From Flavobacteriaceae bacterium (lineage in GTDB: Bacteria > Bacteroidota > Bacteroidia > Flavobacteriales > Flavobacteriaceae), in contig CANGTL010000032.1 of the NCBI GenBank assembly GCA_947456815.1, positions 1 to 33,165 of the forward strand: a DNA stretch of 33,165 nt, written 5' to 3'. Both the position numbers and the translations under genes were made by a program. Positions 1-7,633 of the stretch are shown piece by piece; position 1 is the stretch's first letter, and each line of letters opens with the position of its first letter. The notes under the pieces are model-generated. The model worked only from the letters and a program-made list of their open reading frames with translations. It searched no databases and had not been told where the DNA came from.

Positions 1-119
1 ATCCCGATGGCGGTATCCATCTGCATGCTAGAAAATTAGTTTTTATACATCCTGTTTCAAAAGAAAAAATTGAAATTATGGCGCCAACTCCAAAAAATTC
101 AGTTTGGGATGCAGTTTAA
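1..119 (+). CDS. RluA-family pseudouridine synthase, C-terminal fragment (5' end outside window)
   Basis: The reading frame is open from the first base and ends with TAA at 117-119, giving about 38 residues. They contain the end signature of RluA/RluC-type RNA pseudouridine synthases: a GGIHLHA segment, then a FIHP segment, then an APTP...W tail. In this family the segment follows the catalytic domain and forms part of the RNA-binding face. The enzyme would isomerise uridine to pseudouridine in rRNA or tRNA; the target cannot be told from this fragment. It is distinct from the second RluA-family gene at 3973-5019. Only the tail is visible, so the subfamily is open. Confidence 0.75.
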   Translation, partial: PDGGIHLHARKLVFIHPVSKEKIEIMAPTPKNSVWDAV

Positions 120-173
120 ATTCTATAAAATTGTACTTTTACCTTCCATAAAATCAACCTAATATAGAATCTT

Positions 174-1571
174 ATGAAAAAAATTATTATCTTTTCTTTA
201 ATCACTTTTACTTTTAATGCATTTGCACAGGATCATTTTACTGGTGTAACTACTTCCTCCCGCGTTGGACTATTAAATGTCGGTATTAATCCGGCGGAAC
301 TTCCTAATTTATCGAAGAAATTTGAAGTAAACATAATCGGGTTGAGTTTAAATTTTTCAAATAACGTCATTGGTATTAAGGATCTTAGCTCAGACACGGA
401 TATCGAAAATTTACTTTTCACAGGTGACAGAATCGTAAACGCCGCTGCCGACATTGAATATGCAGGTCCCGGTATGGCGATGAAATGGAAGCAATGGGGA
501 TTCGGAATTTCATCGAAAGGTCATATTAAGTTTGATGTCGTGGATGTAGATCCTAAATTCGCGAATGCAATCCTGAATACAGATGAAATAACTGCAAGCG
601 GCACTTCCTTAATAAGCAACAACTATAACCAAAGAATGAGTGGTGTTTCGTGGGGAGAAATTGGTTTCTCGGCTGGACGAACTGTTTTCGAAAATGAAAA
701 GCACCGTTTTAATGCCGGTGTTACTTTAAAACTATTATTTCCAGGTTCTTACGCAAATTTTGGAATAGATAAGTTTCAAGGAAATGTAACCACCTTTTAT
801 GACGCAAGCAATCCTTCCAATTCCTCAGCTTATTTGACGACTACCGGACCAGTAAACGTCAACTTCTCCTATTCAGGAAATTTGGCGGATCGTTTTACTG
901 ATGTAAACGACTATACCAGCTCCGTTTTTGGTAAGTTAGGCGGAGTAGGATCAGATCTAGGTATCAATTATCAAATGAAAGATGGTGATAAGAAATACAA
1001 AATTAACGCAGGGATGTCAATTCGAAATATCGGAAGTTTGACATTTAAGGATTCAAACAATTCTTCTAATTCTTACACTTTTGATACAACTATCAATGGT
1101 GTTTCTACGCCACTTAACTTAAACATTTTTGATGGCACTGAGAGTCTTCTTGAAGTTGAAGAGGTACTTACTACTCCCATTGTTCCAAATGATCCAACAA
1201 CAGTATACTTGAAAAATGAAACATCAAACAAAGACTTTAAAGTAAAACTTCCAACGCTCTTCACCATGTATGGCGATTTTAAAGTCTATCACAAGTTTTA
1301 CATCACTGGTTATCTGCAACAGAAAATGGGTGATAACAACGAAAACCGCCAAATTACTGCACAAAACAGCTTTAGTATTATTCCTAGAATCAATTTGGGT
1401 TATTTTGAAGCTTACATCCCATTTTCACACAACGAAATTTCAGGCGGAAATACTGGATTTGGTCTGCGCTTAGGAGGGTTTTATATGGGGTCAAGCTCTG
1501 TTATTTCAACTTTAACAAGCAACACCAAGAAAGTCGATTTTAACATGGGTTTCCGATGGGCTTTTTTATAG
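174..1571 (+). CDS. DUF5723-type outer-membrane beta-barrel protein
   Basis: This 465-residue protein starts with a signal peptide (MKKIIIFSLITFTFNAFAQ, cleavage after AQ), so it is exported. The mature part has alternating hydrophobic strands and many Gly/Asn/Thr turns. It ends in an aromatic, barrel-like C terminus (NMGFRWAFL), as expected for an outer-membrane beta barrel. The N-terminal pattern, with GVTTSSRVG followed by NPAELP, matches what I recall of the Bacteroidota DUF5723 family, whose function is not established. It lies 54 bp after the pseudouridine synthase and 33 bp before the aldehyde dehydrogenase on the same strand, so co-transcription is possible. The family call is from memory of the pattern; the outer-membrane location is inference from signal peptide and composition. 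Confidence 0.7.
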   Translation: MKKIIIFSLITFTFNAFAQDHFTGVTTSSRVGLLNVGINPAELPNLSKKFEVNIIGLSLNFSNNVIGIKDLSSDTDIENLLFTGDRIVNAAADIEYAGPGMAMKWKQWGFGISSKGHIKFDVVDVDPKFANAILNTDEITASGTSLISNNYNQRMSGVSWGEIGFSAGRTVFENEKHRFNAGVTLKLLFPGSYANFGIDKFQGNVTTFYDASNPSNSSAYLTTTGPVNVNFSYSGNLADRFTDVNDYTSSVFGKLGGVGSDLGINYQMKDGDKKYKINAGMSIRNIGSLTFKDSNNSSNSYTFDTTINGVSTPLNLNIFDGTESLLEVEEVLTTPIVPNDPTTVYLKNETSNKDFKVKLPTLFTMYGDFKVYHKFYITGYLQQKMGDNNENRQITAQNSFSIIPRINLGYFEAYIPFSHNEISGGNTGFGLRLGGFYMGSSSVISTLTSNTKKVDFNMGFRWAFL

Positions 1572-1604
1572 AATTAGAAATAAATAGTCCAGCAATTTAT
1601 TTAA

Positions 1605-2933
1605 ATGCATATCAAAACTGCGATAGAAGTTCGTAAAAAGTTACTCGTTCGATTACTACATGAATTAGACATTCAGGAAGAATCGATCTTGAACGCACTG
1701 TACGCTGATTTTAAAAAACCAGCTTTTGAAGGACTAGTTACGGAAACTGCTTTGGTTAAGTCGGAGTTAAGATACACCATTAGAAACATTAATAAATGGT
1801 CAAAGCCTAAAATGGTTTGGCCGTCATTGCTAAATTTTCCTTCAACTGATTTTATCTACAAAGAGCCGTACGGAAAAGTATTGATAATTTCACCCTGGAA
1901 TTACCCTTTTCATTTAGCGTTATATCCACTGATTGCAGCATATGCCGCAGGAAATCAAGTAGTACTAAAACCATCTGAACTCACTCCGAATACTTCTCGT
2001 ATTATTTCTAAAATTGTAAGCACTGTCTTTGAAAAATCTCAAGTTGAAGTCATAGAAGGCGGAATCGATACTGCCAATAAACTACTTACGAAGCGTTGGG
2101 ATTACATTTTCTTCACTGGCAGTGTAGCTGTTGGAAAAATTGTAGCACAAGCAGCAGCACTCAATCTAACTCCAGTAACACTCGAGCTAGGAGGCAAAAG
2201 CCCTTGTATTGTTGATGAAACTGCTTCATTACAGTTAGCAGCAAAACGAATTGTTTGGGGCAAATTTCTCAATGCTGGTCAGACTTGCGTTGCTCCTGAT
2301 TATCTTTTGGTGCACGCCAATGTGAAAACGCAACTTGTTTCCTACTTAAAACAGGAAATCACCAGTGCTTACGGAGACAACCCTGAATTGTCGCCAGATC
2401 TCGCTAGAATAATAAACCAAAAGAACTTTCACAGGCTTCTTCAATTAATAAAAGAACAAGAAATAGTGATGGGTGGGCTATCAAATGAAAATGATCTTTA
2501 CATTTCACCAACGATTATTAACGAACCTTCTCTAGAAAGTGAATTGATGAAAACTGAAATATTTGGCCCATTATTGCCGATAATTTCATTTAAGAATCAA
2601 ATAGAATTAGAGAATATTCTTGGACGATTTGAAAAACCTTTGGCCTTATACTTGTTCTCAAACTCAAAATCGTTTATTAAAAACTGCCTTTCTAAGTTCT
2701 CATTTGGAGGTGGCTGCATAAATGACGTAGCAGTTCATTTGGCCAACAGAAACCTTCCGTTCGGAGGCGTGGGTCAATCGGGAATTGGCGCTTATCACGG
2801 CAAAGCAAGTTTTGATACTTTTTCAAATCATAAATCAATTGTGAAAAAAGCCAATTGGCTAGACATTCCACTGCGGTATGCACCGTACCGAGACAAAATT
2901 AGTTGGGTTCGTAAACTCCTTAATTGGTTATAA
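1605..2933 (+). CDS. Aldehyde dehydrogenase (ALDH3-like)
   Basis: This 442-residue NAD(P)-dependent aldehyde dehydrogenase would oxidise aldehydes to carboxylic acids in the cytosol. Visible features in order are the SPWNYPF cofactor-site motif, the FFTGS turn near residues 171-175, the general-base Glu194 in ELGGKSP, and the nucleophile Cys228 in GQTCVAPDY. The 34-residue Glu-Cys spacing and the APDY context fit the ALDH3 class. The C-terminal half has the EIFGP and GGVGQSGIG motifs. The ATG is forced: the codon immediately upstream is an in-frame TAA. The N terminus is slightly shorter than in many relatives, but all catalytic elements are present. No substrate can be inferred from the neighbours. 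Confidence 0.93.
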   Translation: MHIKTAIEVRKKLLVRLLHELDIQEESILNALYADFKKPAFEGLVTETALVKSELRYTIRNINKWSKPKMVWPSLLNFPSTDFIYKEPYGKVLIISPWNYPFHLALYPLIAAYAAGNQVVLKPSELTPNTSRIISKIVSTVFEKSQVEVIEGGIDTANKLLTKRWDYIFFTGSVAVGKIVAQAAALNLTPVTLELGGKSPCIVDETASLQLAAKRIVWGKFLNAGQTCVAPDYLLVHANVKTQLVSYLKQEITSAYGDNPELSPDLARIINQKNFHRLLQLIKEQEIVMGGLSNENDLYISPTIINEPSLESELMKTEIFGPLLPIISFKNQIELENILGRFEKPLALYLFSNSKSFIKNCLSKFSFGGGCINDVAVHLANRNLPFGGVGQSGIGAYHGKASFDTFSNHKSIVKKANWLDIPLRYAPYRDKISWVRKLLNWL

Positions 2934-2984
2934 TTAAAAATAAAATCGTACTATTGATAATCAAAACATTTAAAATAATCTGCT

Positions 2985-3782
2985 ATGAAAAAAACGAATG
3001 AGGCGATTGAAAACATTAAATTACATGGGTACAATCTTGACTTTGGAACGGTTTTCAACCATGCTTTCGAGACGTACAAGAAAATTGCAATAAATGGCGG
3101 TATAGCATTTATACTTTACTTGCTGCTCCTTATTATCGTAGGAGGAGGACTTGTGATCGGGATTATCGGTTTTGGAATAGACCTCGATGATCTTCAAAAT
3201 TTCACCATCGCCAATTTTTCTGCCGTTGGTATTCTTGTCTATTCAGTAATCATGATATTGTTCACAGCACTCACAAGCCCATTTAATGCTGGCTTACTTA
3301 AAATGGCGAGAAATGCATCCAAAAACGAAGAGTTCTCCATTGGAACAGCATTCGATTATTATAGCAGTTCCTATTTTAAAGATGTATTCCTTGCCGCATT
3401 AATCTTGAGCAGTTTTACTACGTTGGTTGCGGTTGGACTTGAATTGGTTGATTACAAATTTCTTGGTGTAGTGGTCAATTTACTTTTTTCATTTATGACG
3501 TTTCTAACCGTACCGTTAATCGTCTTCGGTGATCTAAAACCTCTAGATGCCATACAAGGAAGCATAACTGTTGTTTCTAAGCAGTTCTTTATCCTATTAG
3601 GACTATTAATTGTAGCTGGGCTTTTTTGTATGCTTGGTATTTTTGCTTTATGTATCGGAATCGTTTTTACAATGCCAATAATTAGTGCAATCACCTACAG
3701 TATTTATGCAACGGCAATTGATGATGAAGAACCAGAAAATGCGGAGGAGGAGTTCAACGAAAACACTATTACATTCGAGTAA
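2985..3782 (+). CDS. Multi-pass inner-membrane protein of unknown function
   Basis: This 265-residue protein has a soluble N-terminal stretch of about 35 residues, roughly six hydrophobic helices (starting near residues 38, 78, 130, 158, 196 and 210), and a very acidic tail (DDEEPENAEEEFNEN). A short amphipathic region with FNHAFETYKK precedes the first helix. The layout resembles small glycerophosphoryl-diester-phosphodiesterase-type or DUF975-like membrane proteins. Similar Flavobacteriaceae proteins are often left as hypothetical, so no function is assigned. It follows the aldehyde dehydrogenase by 51 bp and converges on the rluD-like gene across 190 bp in which I see no convincing terminator. 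Confidence 0.6.
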   Translation: MKKTNEAIENIKLHGYNLDFGTVFNHAFETYKKIAINGGIAFILYLLLLIIVGGGLVIGIIGFGIDLDDLQNFTIANFSAVGILVYSVIMILFTALTSPFNAGLLKMARNASKNEEFSIGTAFDYYSSSYFKDVFLAALILSSFTTLVAVGLELVDYKFLGVVVNLLFSFMTFLTVPLIVFGDLKPLDAIQGSITVVSKQFFILLGLLIVAGLFCMLGIFALCIGIVFTMPIISAITYSIYATAIDDEEPENAEEEFNENTITFE

Positions 3783-3972
3783 TATATATCGTAAACTGAA
3801 CCAGATCAAGAAAGGGCTTTGATCGCATACAGTTACTGAATTTATTTCCTAATATACTACTGCGCTTTTACGTTAAAACTATAATAGGATTTTTAGCTTT
3901 CGTAGATTCACGCCAAAATCGACTGAATTATTAGTACTATTTTATTATCAAAAAAGACTAAAATCTGTCCAT

Positions 3973-5019
3973 TTAATCCTCTTCCTCCTCACCTGCCACA
4001 TTCGATTTCGAATAACCGCGCCATTTTTCTATGAGCTCTTTCATATCATCTGGCAATTCAGTATCGAAACGCATCATTTCACCAGTTGTCGGATGCACAA
4101 ATCCCAAAGTCTTGGCGTGTAAAGCTTGTCGCGGTAGAATTTTAAAACAATTGTCTATGAATTGTTTGTATTTCGTAAAAGTCGTGCCTTTCAAAATCAA
4201 ATCACCACCATACCGCGCATCATTAAACAATGGATGCCCAATATGTTTCATATGCACCCGTATTTGATGTGTTCTTCCGGTTTCTAAAACACAAGAAACC
4301 ATCGTCACATAACCAAATCGCTCTAAAACTTCATAATGCGTAACTGCTGGCTTTCCAATTTCTGGATCAGCAAAAACCGCCATTTGCATTCGGTCTTTCA
4401 CGTGGCGTGCGATATTCCCTTCAATCGTTCCTTCGTCTTCTTTTACATTACCCCAAACGATAGCGATATATTCCCTTTCTGAAGTTTTCGCTTCAAATTG
4501 CTTCGCTAAATGCGTCATAGCGGCTTCGGTTTTGGCAATCACCAACAATCCCGAAGTATCTTTGTCGATGCGATGCACCAAGCCAGGACGCTCGCTACTA
4601 TTCATCGGCAAGTTTTCAAAATGATACGCCAAAGCATTGACTAAAGTCCCCGTATAATTGCCATGTCCAGGATGCACCACTAAACCAGGCGGCTTGTTGA
4701 TGAGCAACAAAGCATCGTCTTCATAAACAATATCTAAAGGAATATTTTCAGGGTCAACCCGATTTTCAAAAGGCGGATGCGACAAAAGAATTCGCACAAC
4801 ATCTAACGGTTTGACTTTATAATTCGACTTAACTGGCGCGTCATTCACATAAATATCACCATTCGTAGCTGCTTGCTGAATCTTATTTCGAGTCGCATTC
4901 GGAATCAAATTCATCAAAAACTTATCAATTCGCAATAGCAATTGCCCTTTCGGAACTTCAAATCGAAAATGCTCGTATAATTCGTCTTCTAATTCAGGAC
5001 TGTCTTCGTTAGTTTGCAT
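3973..5019 (-). CDS. rluD: RluD-like 23S rRNA pseudouridine synthase with S4 domain
   Basis: From the chosen start the protein has 348 residues. An acidic N-terminal tail (ELEDELYEHF) leads into an S4 RNA-binding domain (LLRIDKFL...NGDIYVN). The catalytic domain follows, with Asp152 in HRIDKDTSG, then GRTHQIRVH and the GHPLFNDARYGG loop. This is the RluA/C/D architecture; the S4 domain plus length favour an RluD-type enzyme acting on helix 69 of 23S rRNA, though the exact site is inference. The frame stays open upstream to 5070, but the Met at 5019 directly precedes the conserved acidic tail and leaves an 11-bp overlap with the PASTA gene, so I prefer it. The two genes are probably translationally coupled. 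Confidence 0.88.
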   Translation of the reverse strand: MQTNEDSPELEDELYEHFRFEVPKGQLLLRIDKFLMNLIPNATRNKIQQAATNGDIYVNDAPVKSNYKVKPLDVVRILLSHPPFENRVDPENIPLDIVYEDDALLLINKPPGLVVHPGHGNYTGTLVNALAYHFENLPMNSSERPGLVHRIDKDTSGLLVIAKTEAAMTHLAKQFEAKTSEREYIAIVWGNVKEDEGTIEGNIARHVKDRMQMAVFADPEIGKPAVTHYEVLERFGYVTMVSCVLETGRTHQIRVHMKHIGHPLFNDARYGGDLILKGTTFTKYKQFIDNCFKILPRQALHAKTLGFVHPTTGEMMRFDTELPDDMKELIEKWRGYSKSNVAGEEEED

Positions 5020-5623
5020 TGACTGGAGTTTCATCAGTTGGTGGAATACTATCCAATTCTGTGTCGTCAAAACCTACTTTACCATCTCCTAAAACCAAAT
5101 CGATTTTTGACGACTTAAATACTTTGTCTCCCGGATTCAACTTCTTGCCATTCCAACGCATTTCCAAAACCATGTCTTTCCCCAAATACGGTTTGTAAGA
5201 GATTGTTCCTTCTTCAAGTCCAAGAGCTTTTAGTGTAGGAACCGCTTGACGATATGTTTTCTCAATCAAATTCGGAATCTTCACGGTGGTAAATCCAGAA
5301 GAATTAATCTTAATATAAATCTTACGATCTTCTTTCACTTTCGATCCCGCAATCGGATCTTGCTCAACCACGGTATGTTTCGGAAAATCCGGATTATAAT
5401 CAACACTATCCAAAAGAACATAATCTAAATTGAGATCATCCAACTTCTCCTCTACTTGCTGTTCGCTCAATTTTTGCAGATTTGGAACAGTAATCTCATT
5501 GCCATGATCAGTCGTATATGTCAACCAATGCATAAACAAATAACCCAGCACACCGATGATTGCCATCGCAATTAGCATTTGAAATAAAAACGTCCGACTC
5601 TTAAGATATTCCTGTAAACTCAT
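5009..5623 (-). CDS. Membrane-anchored PASTA-domain protein
   Basis: This protein of about 204 residues has a short cytoplasmic N terminus (MSLQEYLKSR), one transmembrane helix near residues 12-34, and then periplasmic PASTA modules. The first begins at ITVPNL (about residue 43) and the second at KIPNLIEKTYRQA (about 112); a weaker third follows. The tail is acidic and Pro-rich. PASTA domains bind muropeptides or beta-lactam-like ligands in kinases and penicillin-binding proteins, but no kinase or transpeptidase domain is attached here. The start is Met at 5623 rather than 5665, because a TATCTTTG -7 element lies between the two at 5640-5647. Downstream rluD overlaps by 11 bp, and ddl, a cell-wall gene, lies divergently. 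Confidence 0.85.
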   Translation of the reverse strand: MSLQEYLKSRTFLFQMLIAMAIIGVLGYLFMHWLTYTTDHGNEITVPNLQKLSEQQVEEKLDDLNLDYVLLDSVDYNPDFPKHTVVEQDPIAGSKVKEDRKIYIKINSSGFTTVKIPNLIEKTYRQAVPTLKALGLEEGTISYKPYLGKDMVLEMRWNGKKLNPGDKVFKSSKIDLVLGDGKVGFDDTELDSIPPTDETPVNAN

Positions 5624-5639
5624 TGGTAAAATATTTTGG

Positions 5640-5647
5640 CAAAGATA
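5640..5647 (-). promoter_or_regulatory. Bacteroidota-type -7 element for the PASTA-rluD operon
   Basis: Read on the minus strand the sequence is TATCTTTG, an exact match to the TAnnTTTG -7 consensus. It sits 16 bp before the preferred PASTA start codon. No clear TTG -33 element is seen at the usual distance. If used, the transcript would have a leader of about 10 nt. Confidence 0.5.
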
Positions 5648-5684
5648 TAAAAATAGAAGCGGCATTTTGTTTGAAAAAAAATGA

Positions 5685-5692
5685 TAATTTTG
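5685..5692 (+). promoter_or_regulatory. Candidate -7 element upstream of ddl
   Basis: TAATTTTG matches TAnnTTTG. A TTG lies upstream (5667-5669), but the 15-bp spacing is shorter than usual. Transcription from here would give ddl a leader of roughly 210 nt that contains the structured repeat at 5706-5801 and the whole octamer array. Confidence 0.35.
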
Positions 5693-5705
5693 TTTTGATT
5701 TTAGG

Positions 5706-5801
5706 AGCTATTTCCCGCTTTCGCCTTTATCTTTTTTTGGAGTTGCCATTCGCATTGCTGCTGGCAAATCCAAAAAAAGGATACCGGCTCAATCGGGGCT
5801 A
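5706..5801 (-). repeat. Structured intergenic repeat, copy A
   Basis: Read on the minus strand the element begins TAGCCCCGATTG and ends AGCGGGAAATAGCT. The ends pair: AGC with GCT and CCCG with CGGG, separated by an AAATA bulge. Inside, GCC pairs with GGC and TATC with GATA. A central hairpin follows, with TTTTTTTGGA opposite TCCAAAAAAA and TGCCA opposite TGGCA around the loop. Related copies are at 6940-7015, 25013-25087 and 28384-28449. In ddl mRNA it would be transcribed in the AGCTA...CCCG sense. It contains no open reading frame. Confidence 0.75.
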
Positions 5802-5804
5802 GGG

Positions 5805-5908
5805 TTTAATCGTTTAATCGTCTAACCGTTAAACCGACCTACCGATTTAACGAATCAACGATTTAACGATTTAACGAATCAACGATTAAACAAATAAACA
5901 ATTCCACA
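5805..5908 (+). repeat. Degenerate 8-bp tandem array upstream of ddl
   Basis: Thirteen consecutive octamers keep phase over 104 bp: two TTTAATCG, then TCTAACCG, TTAAACCG, ACCTACCG, ATTTAACG, AATCAACG, two ATTTAACG, AATCAACG, ATTAAACA, AATAAACA and ATTCCACA. The left half is TTAATCG-like and the right half ATTTAACG-like, so the halves are partly complementary and could fold. The array begins 3 bp after the structured repeat and ends 3 bp before the ddl ATG. Confidence 0.8.
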
Positions 5909-5911
5909 CCA

Positions 5912-6883
5912 ATGAAAAACATTGCCATCATCATGGGCGGCTATTCCAGCGAATTTGAAATCTCACTCAAAAGCGGCAACGTCGTATATCAATTTCTAGA
6001 CAAAACGAAATACAACGGATTTCGCATTCACATTTTGAAAGAAAAATGGGTGTATGTTGATGACAATAATAACGAATATCCTATTGACAAAAATGATTTT
6101 TCGGTTACTATCGATGGAAACAAAATAAAGTTCGATGCGGTTTTTAACGCCATTCACGGAACTCCAGGTGAAGATGGACTTATGCAAGCGTATTTCAATT
6201 TGATCAACTTGCCACAATCTTCTTGCGATTATTATCAAGCGGCGTTGACGTTTAACAAACGGGATATGTTGTCTGTGCTGAAACCATACGGAATCAAATG
6301 CGCGACATCCTACTATTTGAACAAAGGAGAAACCATCAATACAAGCGAAATTGTAAGTAAAGTCGGTTTGCCCTGTTTTGTAAAACCAAATAAGTCAGGA
6401 TCGAGCTTTGGAATTTCAAAAGTAAAAACCGAAGCTGAATTGCCTATTGCCATTGAAATGGCTTATAAAGAAGACTCTGAAATAATTATAGAAAGTTTCT
6501 TAGACGGTACAGAAGTTTCTGTCGGCGTGATTAATTACAAAGGGAAAGTCACCGTTTTACCTATCACTGAAATCGTTTCCGAAAATGACTTCTTTGATTA
6601 CGAAGCAAAATATCTTGGCAAATCACAAGAGATTACTCCAGCTAGAATTTCAAATGAAGTTGCCGCTAAAGTCAATGCAGTTGCCAAACGTTGTTATGAA
6701 ATATTAAACATGAAAGGTTTCTCCAGAAGCGAGTTTATTTTAGTAGATGATGAACCTTATATGCTTGAAATGAATACCATTCCAGGATTGACGACCGAGA
6801 GTTTGATTCCACAACAAGCCAGAGAAGCTGGAATTTCATTAGAAGATTTGTTTACCAATGCCATTGAGTTGGCTTTGAAATAG
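5912..6883 (+). CDS. ddl: D-alanine--D-alanine ligase
   Basis: This 323-residue cytosolic ATP-grasp enzyme joins two D-alanines for peptidoglycan synthesis. It shows the N-terminal GGYSSEFEISLKSG motif with the substrate-binding Glu, the HGTPGEDG loop, the SGSSFGI phosphate-binding loop, the EVSVGV segment, and the MLEMNTIPGLT Mg-ligand motif near the C terminus. Length and motif order are normal, with no truncation. The ATG is followed at once by the expected MKNIAIIMGG strand. The upstream region holds a structured repeat and an octamer array running to 3 bp before the start. The divergent PASTA gene and downstream coaD complete a neighbourhood of envelope and cofactor genes. Confidence 0.97.
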   Translation: MKNIAIIMGGYSSEFEISLKSGNVVYQFLDKTKYNGFRIHILKEKWVYVDDNNNEYPIDKNDFSVTIDGNKIKFDAVFNAIHGTPGEDGLMQAYFNLINLPQSSCDYYQAALTFNKRDMLSVLKPYGIKCATSYYLNKGETINTSEIVSKVGLPCFVKPNKSGSSFGISKVKTEAELPIAIEMAYKEDSEIIIESFLDGTEVSVGVINYKGKVTVLPITEIVSENDFFDYEAKYLGKSQEITPARISNEVAAKVNAVAKRCYEILNMKGFSRSEFILVDDEPYMLEMNTIPGLTTESLIPQQAREAGISLEDLFTNAIELALK

Positions 6884-6915
6884 TTGCTGAGTCTCTGAGA
6901 ACCTGAGATTCTGAG
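6884..6915 (-). repeat. Octamer array 3' of ddl (CTCAG type)
   Basis: Immediately after the ddl stop codon come four in-phase octamers on the plus strand: TTGCTGAG, TCTCTGAG, AACCTGAG and ATTCTGAG. On the minus strand each begins CTCAG, the core of the array at 7023-7086. The two arrays are thus inverted relative to each other and flank structured repeat copy B. Confidence 0.7.
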
Positions 6916-6939
6916 TTCGTCTTGGTTTACGAGAAACCG

Positions 6940-7015
6940 TAGCCCTGATAGGAGCGGCATCCTTTTTCTGCTTCATTTAAGCAGAAAAAGATATAGCGGA
7001 TAGCAGGAAATGGCT
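6940..7015 (+). repeat. Structured intergenic repeat, copy B
   Basis: The plus strand begins TAGCCCTGATAG and ends AGCAGGAAATGGCT. Where the other copies have CCCG paired with CGGG, this copy has CCTG (6944-6947) paired with CAGG (7004-7007), a compensatory change, with AGC/GCT closing outside an AAATG bulge. The centre is a perfect 12-bp hairpin, CTTTTTCTGCTT (6962-6973) with AAGCAGAAAAAG (6979-6990) and a 5-nt loop. Its orientation relative to the downstream gene (coaD) is opposite to that of copies A and C. Confidence 0.75.
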
Positions 7016-7022
7016 TCCAAAA

Positions 7023-7086
7023 AACTCAATAACTCAAAAAGAAAAAAACTCAGTAACTTAGCCGCTCAGTAACTCAGCAACTCTAG
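7023..7086 (+). repeat. Octamer array upstream of coaD
   Basis: Eight in-phase octamers: AACTCAAT, AACTCAAA, AAGAAAAA, AACTCAGT, AACTTAGC, CGCTCAGT, AACTCAGC and AACTCTAG. The last unit ends 3 bp before the coaD ATG, the same distance seen at ddl. The sequence of the unit differs from the ddl array but the period is the same. Confidence 0.8.
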
Positions 7087-7089
7087 AAA

Positions 7090-7548
7090 ATGAGAAAAGC
7101 CATATTCCCCGGATCCTTTGACCCCATCACATTAGGACATTACGACCTTATCAAGCGTAGTATTCCGTTGTTTGATGAAATTGTAGTAGCGATTGGCATC
7201 AATGCAGAAAAAAAATATATGTTTTCCCTCGAGGAAAGAAAACAATTTATCGAAGCTTCTTTTGCAGATGAGCCTACCGTGTCGGTGGTAACTTATGAAG
7301 GATTAACGATCGATTTGTGTAAGAAACTCAAAGCGAATTTCATTCTACGCGGCTTGCGTAATCCAGCTGATTTTGAGTTTGAAAAAGCCATTGCGCATAC
7401 CAATCGAAAACTCTCAAAAATTGAAACTGTTTTTCTATTGACCGCTTCGAAAACCTCGTATATCAGTTCAAGTATTGTTCGCGATGTTATTAGAAATGGC
7501 GGAGAATACGAGTTGTTGGTGCCGGATGCGGTAAGGGTGAAAAAATAG
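7090..7548 (+). CDS. coaD: Phosphopantetheine adenylyltransferase
   Basis: This 152-residue nucleotidyltransferase catalyses the fourth step of coenzyme A synthesis: 4'-phosphopantetheine plus ATP gives dephospho-CoA and pyrophosphate. It starts with the FPGSFDPITLGH signature, where TLGH is the (T/H)xGH nucleotide-binding motif. It then has the RGLRNPADFEFE segment, the NRKLS...ETVFL block and SSSIVRDV near the end, corresponding to the ISSTxVR motif. Length is normal. It is on the ddl strand, 206 bp downstream. That gap holds two octamer arrays and one structured repeat, so whether the genes share a transcript is unclear. Confidence 0.97.
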   Translation: MRKAIFPGSFDPITLGHYDLIKRSIPLFDEIVVAIGINAEKKYMFSLEERKQFIEASFADEPTVSVVTYEGLTIDLCKKLKANFILRGLRNPADFEFEKAIAHTNRKLSKIETVFLLTASKTSYISSSIVRDVIRNGGEYELLVPDAVRVKK

Positions 7549-7624
7549 ATTGTTGGATTTTTAGACTTCTTAGATTCTCCCGTTCTGCAGTATTGAGATT
7601 AATCTAACGATCAAACAATCTAAT
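7549..7624. repeat. Degenerate octamer-like inverted arrays between coaD and the helicase gene
   Basis: Right arm: AATCTAAC, GATCAAAC, AATCTAAT (7601-7624). Left arm (7549-7575) is roughly the reverse complement, with ATTGTTGG, ATTTTTAG and a CTTAGATT run. The stretch lies between two convergent genes and could fold as a long imperfect hairpin. The period-8 pattern is weaker here than in the other arrays. Confidence 0.4.
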
Positions 7625-7633
7625 AAGCCTTTT

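Noticed and set aside
3783..3972. Terminator between the membrane protein and the rluD-like gene
   Set aside because: GATCAA and TTGATC can pair near 3805-3826 but no T-run follows, so I do not call it. Nothing else is seen in this gap.
5805..5908. CRISPR array
   Set aside because: The units are 8 bp, contiguous and without spacers, and there are no cas genes.
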